NCBI GenBank assembly: GCA_050954285.1
Contig: JBPBPL010000032.1
Location: 6,780 to 70,779, forward strand
DNA from: Mucilaginibacter_A sp050954285
Lineage (GTDB): Bacteria; Bacteroidota; Bacteroidia; Sphingobacteriales; Sphingobacteriaceae
DNA: 64,000 bases
Direction: 5' to 3'
Part shown: positions 53,761 through 61,857 of the stretch, piece after piece
Layout of the letters: each line of letters begins with the position of its first letter
Numbering within the stretch: position 1 is the stretch's first letter
The notes under the pieces: generated by a model
Told to the model about the DNA's origin: nothing
The model's input: only the letters and a program-made list of their open reading frames with translations
The model's database searches: none
Translations under genes and position numbers: made by a program

Positions 53761-54402
53761 TTATGTAATTTTTGATTTTACGAGTGCCAAATGTGCCTCT
53801 TTTTTGGCCTGTCGCAACCGGATGGCCGTTTGGGTGAAGTAATGATGACTTTCTAAAAAACGCACCTGCAGCCGGTTCCACTCCTGCTCTGATTTTAAAA
53901 AACCGAAGATAGAAAGCTCGTTGAACAGTTTCTCCCCAATTTCAAAAAAATCATCCCGGCCCAGATAATCTAAATCTGCATCCGCCAAAATCTGTTCCAG
54001 ATGGTTTTGAGGTGATTGCGGGATGTGGGTAGCCATAATCATTCCGCAGATTTGATCAATTTCGTTCTGATTGTAATTAAAATCCGGCAAAAACTGCCTG
54101 GTTATCCGGCAGGATTCTTCCTCATGCTCTTTTGGTCCGCGCAAAAATCCGGAATCGTGAAACAATGCAGCAGTTAGCAGTAATTTCATTTCCTGTTCCG
54201 AAATATGCTCTTCCCTACCAATCATTTCAGCAGCCGCAAACACATCTTTTACATGCGCCACGCTGTGATACGATAAACTGGCAGGCAATTCGTTACCTAA
54301 TTTTTCGAGAATAAACTGTTCAGCACTTTCAAATTGCATACCCGCCTGCATTTTTACAGAAGCGAATATATTAAATGTTTTGTTTTGGGTAGAGGGCTGC
54401 AT
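53761..54402 (-). CDS. HD-domain metal-dependent phosphohydrolase
   Basis: The 213-residue protein has an HD domain: YHSVAHVKDVFAAAEMIG near residue 42, AALFHDSGF with the His-Asp pair near residue 78, MATHIPQSP near residue 127 and ILADADLDYLGR near residue 143. Such enzymes hydrolyse phosphate esters of nucleotides; the substrate is unknown. The gene precedes the YitT gene in one operon and is divergent from the TonB receptor. Confidence 0.88.
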   Translation of the reverse strand: MQPSTQNKTFNIFASVKMQAGMQFESAEQFILEKLGNELPASLSYHSVAHVKDVFAAAEMIGREEHISEQEMKLLLTAALFHDSGFLRGPKEHEEESCRITRQFLPDFNYNQNEIDQICGMIMATHIPQSPQNHLEQILADADLDYLGRDDFFEIGEKLFNELSIFGFLKSEQEWNRLQVRFLESHHYFTQTAIRLRQAKKEAHLALVKSKIT

Positions 54403-54457
54403 CGGTTTGATTTTAAACTTGATTTACACGAATCACTTAGTCAAAATCTTTCGCCTG

Positions 54458-54471
54458 ATACTGTTTTTATC
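54458..54471 (-). repeat. Iterated motif (intergenic)
   Basis: Exact match GATAAAAACAGTAT on the minus strand, upstream of the HD gene. Confidence 0.8.
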
Positions 54472-54567
54472 ACCTAATTTTTCTGTTGATAAGATGTTAT
54501 ATTTTTCTATCAGTTTATCGTTTCAAATGTTTTAAGCTGATAGTCAGATTATTACCCAAAAAACAAC

Positions 54568-54581
54568 GATAAAAACAGCAT
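54568..54581 (+). repeat. Iterated motif (intergenic)
   Basis: Exact match GATAAAAACAGCAT, in inverted orientation to the copy at 54458 with 96 bases between. Confidence 0.8.
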
Positions 54582-54744
54582 CCATTTTTGCAGAAAATAT
54601 TTTTATCTCTAATTTAGCCTACTAATTTTATAGACTTTGTGGACTGCTTCTTTTACCCCTCTTTATTCAAAACGTTGAACGATTTGTGTTGAGGTTAGCT
54701 CTTCCCTCAAAATCATTTAATATTTAAAACTTACACACTTCAGC

Positions 54745-57669
54745 ATGAAATTAAATTTACACATTATTTTACTATTTAGCTTTTTAGGATTCGTTCCGCT
54801 GTATTCGATTGCCCAGATGAACGGCAATTATATTTTATCCGGCATTGTAAAAGATGATACCGGCCAGCCTTTGCCCGGCGTTTCTGTAAAAATTAAAGGC
54901 AGTACGGCCGGCAGCACCTCCAATACAACAGGTAAGTTTTCTATTACCAGCAATGCCAAATTTCCGCTGACGTTGGTGTTCTCCAGCATTGGTTTTAAGC
55001 CACAGGAATTTTTGGTAAACAATCCCGGCAGCCAGTTAAACGTACAATTGGTTACCCAATCTATGGTGGTAAACGAAGTAGTGGTTACCGCTTCGCGCCA
55101 GGAAGAACGGATTATGCGCTCGCCGGTTGCTATCGAAAAACTGGATATTCGTTCCATCCGCAACTCTCCTGCCCCAAGTTTTTATGATGCGCTGGAAAAC
55201 GTAAAAGGCGTGCAGATGACCACTTCGAGCTTAACCGTTAAAGTGCCCAATACGCGCGGTTTTAACAGTCCAAATAACTTCCGCTTTATGCAGATGGTGG
55301 ACGGCGTGGATATGCAAGCCGCAACTTTGGGCGTACCGCTTGGAAACGCCATCGGCCCAACCGAACTGGATATTGCCAGCGTAGAAATTACGCCCGGTGC
55401 GGCTTCGGCTTTGTATGGCATGAACGCGATTAATGGCATGGCTAACCTGATCACTAAAAGCCCTTTTACCTACCAGGGTTTGAGCATTTACCAGCGTACG
55501 GGCGTAAACCATGTGGACGGAATTGACCACGCGCCAGCTGTGTTAACTGAAACGGCTCTGCGTTATGCAAAAGCTTTTGGCAGCAAGTTTGCTTTTAAGG
55601 TAAACGGCAGTTATATGCACGGAACAGATTGGATTTCCAATTCGAAGCAAGATCAAAACCCAAACTATTTACCAAGTGCCAACCCGGCTTATCCACAGTT
55701 AAATGGTGCTAATAATGCAGCCTATGATGCCTGGAACCGTTATGGCGATGATGCTTTGGCGGGAAGTAATCTCGTATCTATCAGCGGTTTAACCATCAAC
55801 GGAAAAACCAACCAGACGCTTCGTGTGGCCCGTACTGGTTATTACGAAAAAGATTTGGTTGATCCATCCGTGAAGAACTTGAAGTTTGATGCCGCTTTTC
55901 ATTACAAACCCAATGAGCACACCGAAATTGTTTACAGCTACCGCATCGGCGATATGGACGGCACGTTTCAGCGTGGCAATAAAATCAGGCTGGATGGTGT
56001 GATCGTACAAAACCACAAACTGCAAGTAAAAGGTAAAAACTTTACGATTTTGAGTTACATTTCTTTAGAAAATACGGGCAAATCTTACAACGTAAAACCA
56101 CTGGCCGATAACCTGGATTTATACAGCGGCGGCAGCAATTCTGTTTGGGCGGCCAAGTACAAAAGCACACTGGTTTCACAATTAGCTAACGGCGTTGATC
56201 TGGCTACGGCAAACAATGCGGCGCGTGCGGCGGCTGATGCCGGCCGCGTATTGCCCGGAACACAAGCTTTTACCGATCTGAAAAATACCATTATCGGTAT
56301 CAATAACTGGGATATAAAATCCAGCCTGATCCCTAATGCTCCGGCAACCGGGGGTGCGGCTTTAATTCAAAACAGCCGGATGTATCACATAGAAGGCCAG
56401 TGGGATTTATCAAAAACCGTAAAAGTACTAAATCTGCTGGTTGGTGCCGATGCGCGCTTGTACCAGATTATCCCGGATGGAAATAATTTTGTTGATTTTT
56501 CCCGCCCGATTGCAGAACGCAATCAACCACTGGCTGATGGCAGTTTTGGCAACGATGTTTATTATAAAAAAGTGGGTGCATTTGCACAGGGAACCAAGAC
56601 CTTTTTTGATGAGAAACTAAAAGTTGTTGGCTCATTGCGCTTTGATTACAACCCATATTACGATCCAAAAGTTACACCGCGGATTGCAGCCGTTTATTCT
56701 CCAACAGATAACCACAATTTTCGGGTTACTTTTCAGCAGGGCTACCGTTTTCCATCGCTGTTTGAAGCACTTTCTTACGTTAATAATGGCCGGGTAAAAA
56801 GAGTAGGCAGCTTATCTTTTATCGATCAGGGTTTGGGTTACCTGGAAAATAGTTATACGCAGACTTCCGTTGTTAATTTTAATAACGCGGTTGCCGCTGC
56901 CGGAAATACCGATGCCGCTGCTTTAGCAAACAAAGGTTTATTACAAACAGCCGATCTGCCAAAAGCTCGACCAGAAAAAATCAACTCCTTTGAAGTTGGC
57001 TATAAAAGCGTAGTTTTTGACAACAAAGTAGTGGTTGACTGGGATGCTTATTCCAACGTTTACAACGGCTTTTTAGGTCAGGTACAGGTTTATGTGCCAA
57101 ACGGAACAACCATAGGAACAGATGCTGCTGCTTTAGCAATGTTAGACAGGAACCGCGATCCAACAGTAGCCACTTCTACAACTGCGGCCAGTGCAGGCCA
57201 GGCTCGTTACCGCGTTTATACCAATGCCAAAAACGATTACCATAATTACGGTTCGGCATTGGGCATTACCTACAACTTTTACAAAACTTACAGCGTTGCC
57301 GGTAATGCCAGCTTTAATAAACTGGTTGCCAACAAAACAGACGATATTTTCGTAACCGGTTTCAACACGCCGATTTTATCTACCAATCTTTCTTTTGGCA
57401 ACCGCGAAATCATCAAAAACTTTGGCTTCAACGTTATTTACAAATGGCAGCAAGGATTTTTATGGGAAAGTCCGCTCGTAACCGGTGCTGTGCCAGCCAT
57501 CCATACTTTCGATGCACAGGTGAGTTTGCGCGTGCCTGATTATAAAGCCAATTTTAAATTAGGTGCTACCGATTTGCTAAACCGCCGCTACATTCAATAT
57601 GCAGGCGGCCCAACGCTTGGCGGTTTGTATTATCTGGCCGTTACGTTTGATGGTTTGCTCAATAAGTAG
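54745..57669 (+). CDS. TonB-dependent receptor with carboxypeptidase-regulatory N-domain
   Basis: The 974-residue protein has a signal peptide (about residues 1-23, LLFSFLGFVPLYSIAQ). A CarboxypepD-regulatory-like domain follows (30-110, GIVKDDTGQPLPGVSVKIKG), then a TonB plug (about 112-235, EVVVTASRQEERIMRSPVAI, GAASALYGMNAINGMANLI) and an outer-membrane beta barrel to the end (LRVPDYKANFKLGATDLLNR). It is not SusC-like in the start of its plug and has no SusD neighbour, so it may take up a siderophore, cobalamin or a small ligand. It stands alone with a terminator. Confidence 0.93.
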   Translation: MKLNLHIILLFSFLGFVPLYSIAQMNGNYILSGIVKDDTGQPLPGVSVKIKGSTAGSTSNTTGKFSITSNAKFPLTLVFSSIGFKPQEFLVNNPGSQLNVQLVTQSMVVNEVVVTASRQEERIMRSPVAIEKLDIRSIRNSPAPSFYDALENVKGVQMTTSSLTVKVPNTRGFNSPNNFRFMQMVDGVDMQAATLGVPLGNAIGPTELDIASVEITPGAASALYGMNAINGMANLITKSPFTYQGLSIYQRTGVNHVDGIDHAPAVLTETALRYAKAFGSKFAFKVNGSYMHGTDWISNSKQDQNPNYLPSANPAYPQLNGANNAAYDAWNRYGDDALAGSNLVSISGLTINGKTNQTLRVARTGYYEKDLVDPSVKNLKFDAAFHYKPNEHTEIVYSYRIGDMDGTFQRGNKIRLDGVIVQNHKLQVKGKNFTILSYISLENTGKSYNVKPLADNLDLYSGGSNSVWAAKYKSTLVSQLANGVDLATANNAARAAADAGRVLPGTQAFTDLKNTIIGINNWDIKSSLIPNAPATGGAALIQNSRMYHIEGQWDLSKTVKVLNLLVGADARLYQIIPDGNNFVDFSRPIAERNQPLADGSFGNDVYYKKVGAFAQGTKTFFDEKLKVVGSLRFDYNPYYDPKVTPRIAAVYSPTDNHNFRVTFQQGYRFPSLFEALSYVNNGRVKRVGSLSFIDQGLGYLENSYTQTSVVNFNNAVAAAGNTDAAALANKGLLQTADLPKARPEKINSFEVGYKSVVFDNKVVVDWDAYSNVYNGFLGQVQVYVPNGTTIGTDAAALAMLDRNRDPTVATSTTAASAGQARYRVYTNAKNDYHNYGSALGITYNFYKTYSVAGNASFNKLVANKTDDIFVTGFNTPILSTNLSFGNREIIKNFGFNVIYKWQQGFLWESPLVTGAVPAIHTFDAQVSLRVPDYKANFKLGATDLLNRRYIQYAGGPTLGGLYYLAVTFDGLLNK

Positions 57670-57670
57670 C

Positions 57671-57684
57671 ATACTGTTTTTACC
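57671..57684 (-). repeat. Iterated motif just after the TonB receptor stop
   Basis: Exact match GGTAAAAACAGTAT on the minus strand, beginning 2 bp after the stop codon. Confidence 0.8.
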
Positions 57685-57696
57685 GGTATAAAATTG

Positions 57697-57728
57697 AAAA
57701 CGGAGACAGGGATGTTTCCGTTTTTTCG
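57697..57728 (+). terminator. Rho-independent terminator of the TonB receptor gene
   Basis: An 8-bp stem AAAACGGA/TCCGTTTT (57697-57704 with 57717-57724, 12-base loop) runs into six T. It lies 27 bp after the stop codon. Confidence 0.85.
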
Positions 57729-57736
57729 TTTAAGCA

Positions 57737-57750
57737 ATACTGTTTTTATC
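57737..57750 (-). repeat. Iterated motif (intergenic)
   Basis: Exact match GATAAAAACAGTAT on the minus strand, just downstream of the terminator and 90 bp before the LOG gene. Confidence 0.8.
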
Positions 57751-57839
57751 GATATAAATTTTGTTTATCGGAAATCATCGGCCAAAACAAATTCGGCAAA
57801 AACCCTTTCAAATCAAACCACAATCCCGACTTTAGGCAC

Positions 57840-58424
57840 ATGAAATCTATTTGTGTTTTCTGCGGAGCAAATTTTAATGGTGATGAAAACCTGAAAACGG
57901 CTATTAATATTTTGGCAGAATTAATGGTTCAGCAAAATATATCCTTTGTTTTTGGCGGAGGAAAAGTGGGTGTAATGGGCTTGATGGCTGATGCAATACT
58001 AAGTCGCGGTGGCAAAGCAATCGGTGTAATTCCAGGGTTTTTGATGGATAAAGAAGTTGGCCACAATGGTTTAACCGAAATGCACGTGGTAGAAAACATG
58101 CACCAGCGAAAACAATTGATGAACGATCTGTGCGATGGCATCATCACGCTGCCCGGCGGTTTTGGCACGCTGGAAGAACTTTTTGAAGTGCTCACCTGGC
58201 TGCAATTAGGCTTGCACCACAAACCAATCGGCATACTTAACATTGGTGGTTTTTATGATTTTTTGCTGAAACAGATGGACGTAATGGTGGATCAGCAGTT
58301 TTTAAAACCGGCCAACCGAAAGCTTGTTTTAACCAGCGCCGATCCGCAGGAACTGCTTGAAAAAATGCTCGGTTTTAATGCTGCACCCGATGAAGTTTGG
58401 TTCAAAAATCAAAACCGCAGCTAA
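57840..58424 (+). CDS. LOG-family (TIGR00730) nucleoside-monophosphate phosphoribohydrolase
   Basis: The 194-residue Rossmann-like protein has the family motif PGGFGTLEELFE (residues 105-116). It also has SFVFGGGKVGVMGLMADAIL near 35 and the MHQRK substrate segment near 88. LOG proteins release adenine-type bases from nucleoside monophosphates (cytokinin activation in plants). In bacteria the substrate is probably AMP or a related nucleotide. It is monocistronic and followed by two motif copies. Confidence 0.92.
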   Translation: MKSICVFCGANFNGDENLKTAINILAELMVQQNISFVFGGGKVGVMGLMADAILSRGGKAIGVIPGFLMDKEVGHNGLTEMHVVENMHQRKQLMNDLCDGIITLPGGFGTLEELFEVLTWLQLGLHHKPIGILNIGGFYDFLLKQMDVMVDQQFLKPANRKLVLTSADPQELLEKMLGFNAAPDEVWFKNQNRS

Positions 58425-58433
58425 AAAACAGGC

Positions 58434-58447
58434 GGTAAAAGAAGCAT
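58434..58447 (+). repeat. Iterated motif (intergenic)
   Basis: Exact match GGTAAAAGAAGCAT, 9 bp after the LOG gene stop codon. Confidence 0.8.
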
Positions 58448-58476
58448 TGCAAAGCTGCTCAGCCTAAATTTTGTTC

Positions 58477-58490
58477 GGTAAAAGAAGCAT
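58477..58490 (+). repeat. Iterated motif (intergenic)
   Basis: Exact match GGTAAAAGAAGCAT, a direct repeat of the copy 43 bp upstream. Confidence 0.8.
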
Positions 58491-58575
58491 TCTATTTTTT
58501 TGTACAGAAAACCTTGTAAATCAGCATAAAATATATTTATACTAAAGGCATCACCCTAAAAATCAGCTCATAAAA

Positions 58576-58609
58576 AAAGCATCTAAACCGGGGAGATTAC
58601 AGATGCTTT
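58576..58609. repeat. Small hairpin using a motif variant as one arm
   Basis: Perfect 9-bp stem with a 16-base loop. The A run before the left arm would be a T run on the minus strand, so it resembles a minus-strand terminator although no minus-strand gene lies nearby. Confidence 0.5.
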
Positions 58610-58881
58610 AACCAATTATAAACCTAAAACGAGAGAGAATTTATATCTGTTACGAAATAAAATAAGCAAGGGTTACAAAAATTTCTTTTCCATTAACCAA
58701 AATCTGTTTGTTTATCTGCAATCATCAATCCGGTTTTTGTTTTTTATGGATAGCTTTGTGTAAAAATCTCACAGGCTATATTTCTAATTTACATGCTTTA
58801 TCTGTTCATGGATGCCAATTTTGATAAAGGGCAAATTTTGGAACAGCATTTTTAATTTATATCATTTACACAAACGCGGTG

Positions 58882-61848
58882 ATGGAAAACGATAGATTGG
58901 TTGAAGCTAAACCGGCAACAGTCAGCAAAAAAATAATTAAGTTAAATAACAGCCCTGCCAAAATCAAGAAGCCGAAATCTTTCCCGATTGTGTGTATTGG
59001 CGGTTCTGCCGGTTCGTTCGAATCGTATGAAAAGTTTTTTATGAACATGCCTGCGGATAGCGGAATGGCTTTTGTGATCATCATGCACCTCGATCCAAAC
59101 CACAACGGCAGCATTGCAGAAGTGATCCAAACGTTTTCGCCGATGCCGGTGGCAGAGGCAGAAGATGGCTTGGTAATACAACCAGATCATGTTTATACCA
59201 TCCCGCCGAACAAGGATATGGGCATACATAACCGGAGATTGCTGCTGTTGCCACCCGGAAAAGCAACTGGTTTCCGCCTGCCGATCGATTATTTTTTGCA
59301 AAGCCTGGCCGAAGATCAGTGGAACAAAGCGGTTGCAATCATTTTTTCGGGTTTTGGTTCTGATGGAGAAACCGGCCTGCGGATGATTAAAGAAAAACTG
59401 GGCATGGCGATGGTGCAAGACCCGGAAACGACCAAGTACGATAGTATGCCGAAAGCTTCCATCGGAACCAATCTGGTGGATTATGTGCTTGCGCCGGAAG
59501 AAATGCCGGTAAAACTGATCCAGTACATGAACCATCCGGCACTGAGCGAAGACCCGGAAGAACATGTAAAATCGGAGATCAAGGACAGCAATTCGATTTT
59601 CAAAATCCTGATGATCCTGCGCAGCCATACCGGCCATGATTTTTCTCATTACAAAAAAAATACAATTACCCGCCGCATTGATCGCCGGCTGGCTTTCCAT
59701 CAGCTGCCGGATTATGCGCATTACATCAATTACTTGCGGGAGAATCCGCATGAAATTAATGTTCTGTTTAATGAATTGCTGATCGGCGTAACCAAGTTTT
59801 TCAGGGATGCGTATGCTTTTGATTCTTTAAAAGAAAAGCTTTTTCAGGTTTTAAACACCAAAACCGAGAGCGAACCGGTACGGGTTTGGGTGGCGGGCTG
59901 CTCTACCGGAGAAGAAGCTTACACCATTGCTATCAAACTGATTGAATGTTTTAGCGGATTGAAAACCAAGCGGGTGCCAAAAATCCAGATTTTTGCAACC
60001 GACCTGGATAAAGATGCGATAGAAGTAGCACGTGCCGGCATTTACAATACCAATATTGTTGCTGATGTTTCGCAGGAAAGGATGGAGCGGTTTTTCATCC
60101 AGAAGAACGACAAGTTTCAGGTAAAAAAAGAACTCCGGGAAATGATCGTGTTTGCGCAGCACAACCTGATTAAGGATGCTCCTTTTACCCGGTTAGATTT
60201 GTTGTCGTGCCGGAATGTGATGATTTACCTGGATTCGGAACTACAGAAAAAGATCATCCCGATTTACCATTATTCCCTCAAACCAAAAGGAATTTTGCTG
60301 ATGGGCCCGGCAGAAACCATTGGCGGTTTTACGGATATGTTTGCGCCGATTGACCCGAAATGGAAAATTTTTGAACGCCGTGAAGGTTCTGTTGCTTCTC
60401 CGAAAGTGATTGATTTTCCGTTTAATATTTCCAAACAAACTATCGGAACCGATAAAAAATCAGAACAAAAAATAGCGGGTAAAAACAGCTTGTCGGACAG
60501 TTTCAACAAGTTTTTGCTGGAAAATTATACGCCGGTTTCTGTTTTGATTGACGAAGCGGGCGAGATTTTTTACATCAACGGCAAAACCGGAAAGTTCCTG
60601 GAGCTGAATTCGGGCGAGGCGGCCATGAACATTTTTGAGATGATTAAAGATGAACTGAAATATGTGCTGCGGAATGCTATTTACCAGGCACGCATCCAAA
60701 AAACGGACATCCTAATCAACGATATTAAAATAAAAGAAGACCAGCAAATGCGGCTGGTGAATATGAAGGTATCGTTACTGGATACGGCTTCTTTGCAGGG
60801 TTTGATTCTGGTTATTCTGGAAGATAAAGGGCCGGTAAAAAAAGTATCGCCGCAAAAAGCACTTAAAGTCAAAAACCAGGATGCCAACCCGCTGGCAGAA
60901 TCGCTGGAAAAAGAACTTGAATACACCAAACAGCAGCTGCACAGCACGATAGAGCAGATGGAAACTTCGTTGGAGGAACTGAAATCTACCAATGAGGAAC
61001 TGCAAAGCATGAATGAAGAACTGCAGAGCACGAACGAGGAATCGCTGACGACCAAGGAGGAAATGCAATCGCTCAACGAAGAACTGATGACGATTAACGT
61101 TTCGTATCAGGGTAAAACCGAGGAACTGACGCACCTGAACAACGACATGAAAAACCTGCTGGACAGTACAGAGATCGGCACTATTTTTCTGGACAACGAG
61201 TTTAAAATACTGCGTTATACACCCAAAATAAAATCTTTGCTCAACGTAATTCCTACAGACGTTGGTCGGTCGATTACGGATATTGTGTTCAATTTTGAAT
61301 TACCCGGTTTAAAAAAGCTTATTCATGAAGTGATCGAAACGCTGGTAGCCAAGGAAGTGGAAATCCAGACCAAAAAAACCGGCTGGTTCAACCTGCGCAT
61401 TATGCCTTATCGCACCATTGATAACTTTATCAGCGGCGTGGTGCTCACCTTTACCGATATTTCATCTTTAAAACTGGCGGAACATAAACTGGCAACCATT
61501 CTTAATTATGCAAAAACTACCATCAACCTGATGCAAAAACCGGCTATGTTATTGAATGAAAAGTTGCAGATTACGGTGGTAAACCCGCTTTTTGCAGCTT
61601 ACTTCAAGCTATCAGAAAAGGAGCTGAAAGGTATGGATTTTGCTGTTTTGGCACACGAATACTGGAAAACCAACCGGCTGGATAAAGTCATTAAAAATAT
61701 GGTGAAGGAAGAGGTAAAGCTGTTGCTGGATCAGGATTTCCCTCAAATTGGCCGCAAAAAGTTTACTTTCAGCAGTATTCCTTCTGTAGATCAGCAAACC
61801 GGCGAAACGCTGTTGGTTTTGGCCATGATTGAGGAAAATATAGCTTAG
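58882..61848 (+). CDS. CheB-CheR-PAS fusion signalling protein
   Basis: The 988-residue protein is taken from the ATG at 58882; a GTG directly before is possible. A CheB methylesterase domain (about 30-220) has the catalytic serine in CIGGSAGSFESYEKF, the His in IIMHLDPNH and the Asp in FSGFGSDGETGLRM. A CheR methyltransferase (about 240-500) has WVAGCSTGEEAYTIAI for S-adenosylmethionine. A long coiled coil (about 670-755, ELKSTNEELQSMNEELQSTN) and two PAS-like domains follow. No response-regulator receiver domain is present. It probably modifies a signalling partner reversibly; no chemoreceptor is in the window. Confidence 0.93.
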   Translation: MENDRLVEAKPATVSKKIIKLNNSPAKIKKPKSFPIVCIGGSAGSFESYEKFFMNMPADSGMAFVIIMHLDPNHNGSIAEVIQTFSPMPVAEAEDGLVIQPDHVYTIPPNKDMGIHNRRLLLLPPGKATGFRLPIDYFLQSLAEDQWNKAVAIIFSGFGSDGETGLRMIKEKLGMAMVQDPETTKYDSMPKASIGTNLVDYVLAPEEMPVKLIQYMNHPALSEDPEEHVKSEIKDSNSIFKILMILRSHTGHDFSHYKKNTITRRIDRRLAFHQLPDYAHYINYLRENPHEINVLFNELLIGVTKFFRDAYAFDSLKEKLFQVLNTKTESEPVRVWVAGCSTGEEAYTIAIKLIECFSGLKTKRVPKIQIFATDLDKDAIEVARAGIYNTNIVADVSQERMERFFIQKNDKFQVKKELREMIVFAQHNLIKDAPFTRLDLLSCRNVMIYLDSELQKKIIPIYHYSLKPKGILLMGPAETIGGFTDMFAPIDPKWKIFERREGSVASPKVIDFPFNISKQTIGTDKKSEQKIAGKNSLSDSFNKFLLENYTPVSVLIDEAGEIFYINGKTGKFLELNSGEAAMNIFEMIKDELKYVLRNAIYQARIQKTDILINDIKIKEDQQMRLVNMKVSLLDTASLQGLILVILEDKGPVKKVSPQKALKVKNQDANPLAESLEKELEYTKQQLHSTIEQMETSLEELKSTNEELQSMNEELQSTNEESLTTKEEMQSLNEELMTINVSYQGKTEELTHLNNDMKNLLDSTEIGTIFLDNEFKILRYTPKIKSLLNVIPTDVGRSITDIVFNFELPGLKKLIHEVIETLVAKEVEIQTKKTGWFNLRIMPYRTIDNFISGVVLTFTDISSLKLAEHKLATILNYAKTTINLMQKPAMLLNEKLQITVVNPLFAAYFKLSEKELKGMDFAVLAHEYWKTNRLDKVIKNMVKEEVKLLLDQDFPQIGRKKFTFSSIPSVDQQTGETLLVLAMIEENIA
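60834..60847 (+). repeat. Iterated motif (in gene)
   Basis: Exact match GGTAAAAAAAGTAT inside the CheB-CheR gene, encoding VKKVS in the linker before the coiled coil. Confidence 0.7.
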
Positions 61849-61857
61849 CCTCTGCGT

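Larger units (their letters stand above)
54403..54744. other. Divergent intergenic region with three motif copies
   Basis: A 342-bp gap between the HD gene (-) and TonB receptor (+) genes. It contains an exact motif on the minus strand (54458-54471), an exact motif on the plus strand (54568-54581) and a one-mismatch copy on the minus strand (54644-54657). No TTTG/TAnnTTTG promoter pair was found with confidence and no gene is seen. Confidence 0.6.
58425..58878. other. 454-bp intergenic region with three motif copies and a hairpin
   Basis: No gene is seen. It holds exact motif copies at 58434 and 58477, a one-mismatch copy at 58569-58582, and a 9-bp perfect hairpin (AAAGCATCT, 58576-58584, with 58601-58609) whose left arm is part of that motif. 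A possible -7 element TAGCTTTG is at 58752-58759 without a well-placed TTTG upstream; the signalling cluster transcript may start near there. Confidence 0.6.

Noticed and set aside
54601..54660. A promoter for the TonB receptor at TATAGACTTTG
   Set aside because: The spacing inside the -7 element is one base too long (TA-N3-TTTG) and no TTTG lies 19-20 bases upstream.
60681..61134. Long minus-strand frames rich in serine or leucine inside the CheB-CheR gene
   Set aside because: They mirror the repetitive coiled-coil coding region (E-E-L-x-S-x-N repeats) and are shadows of it.
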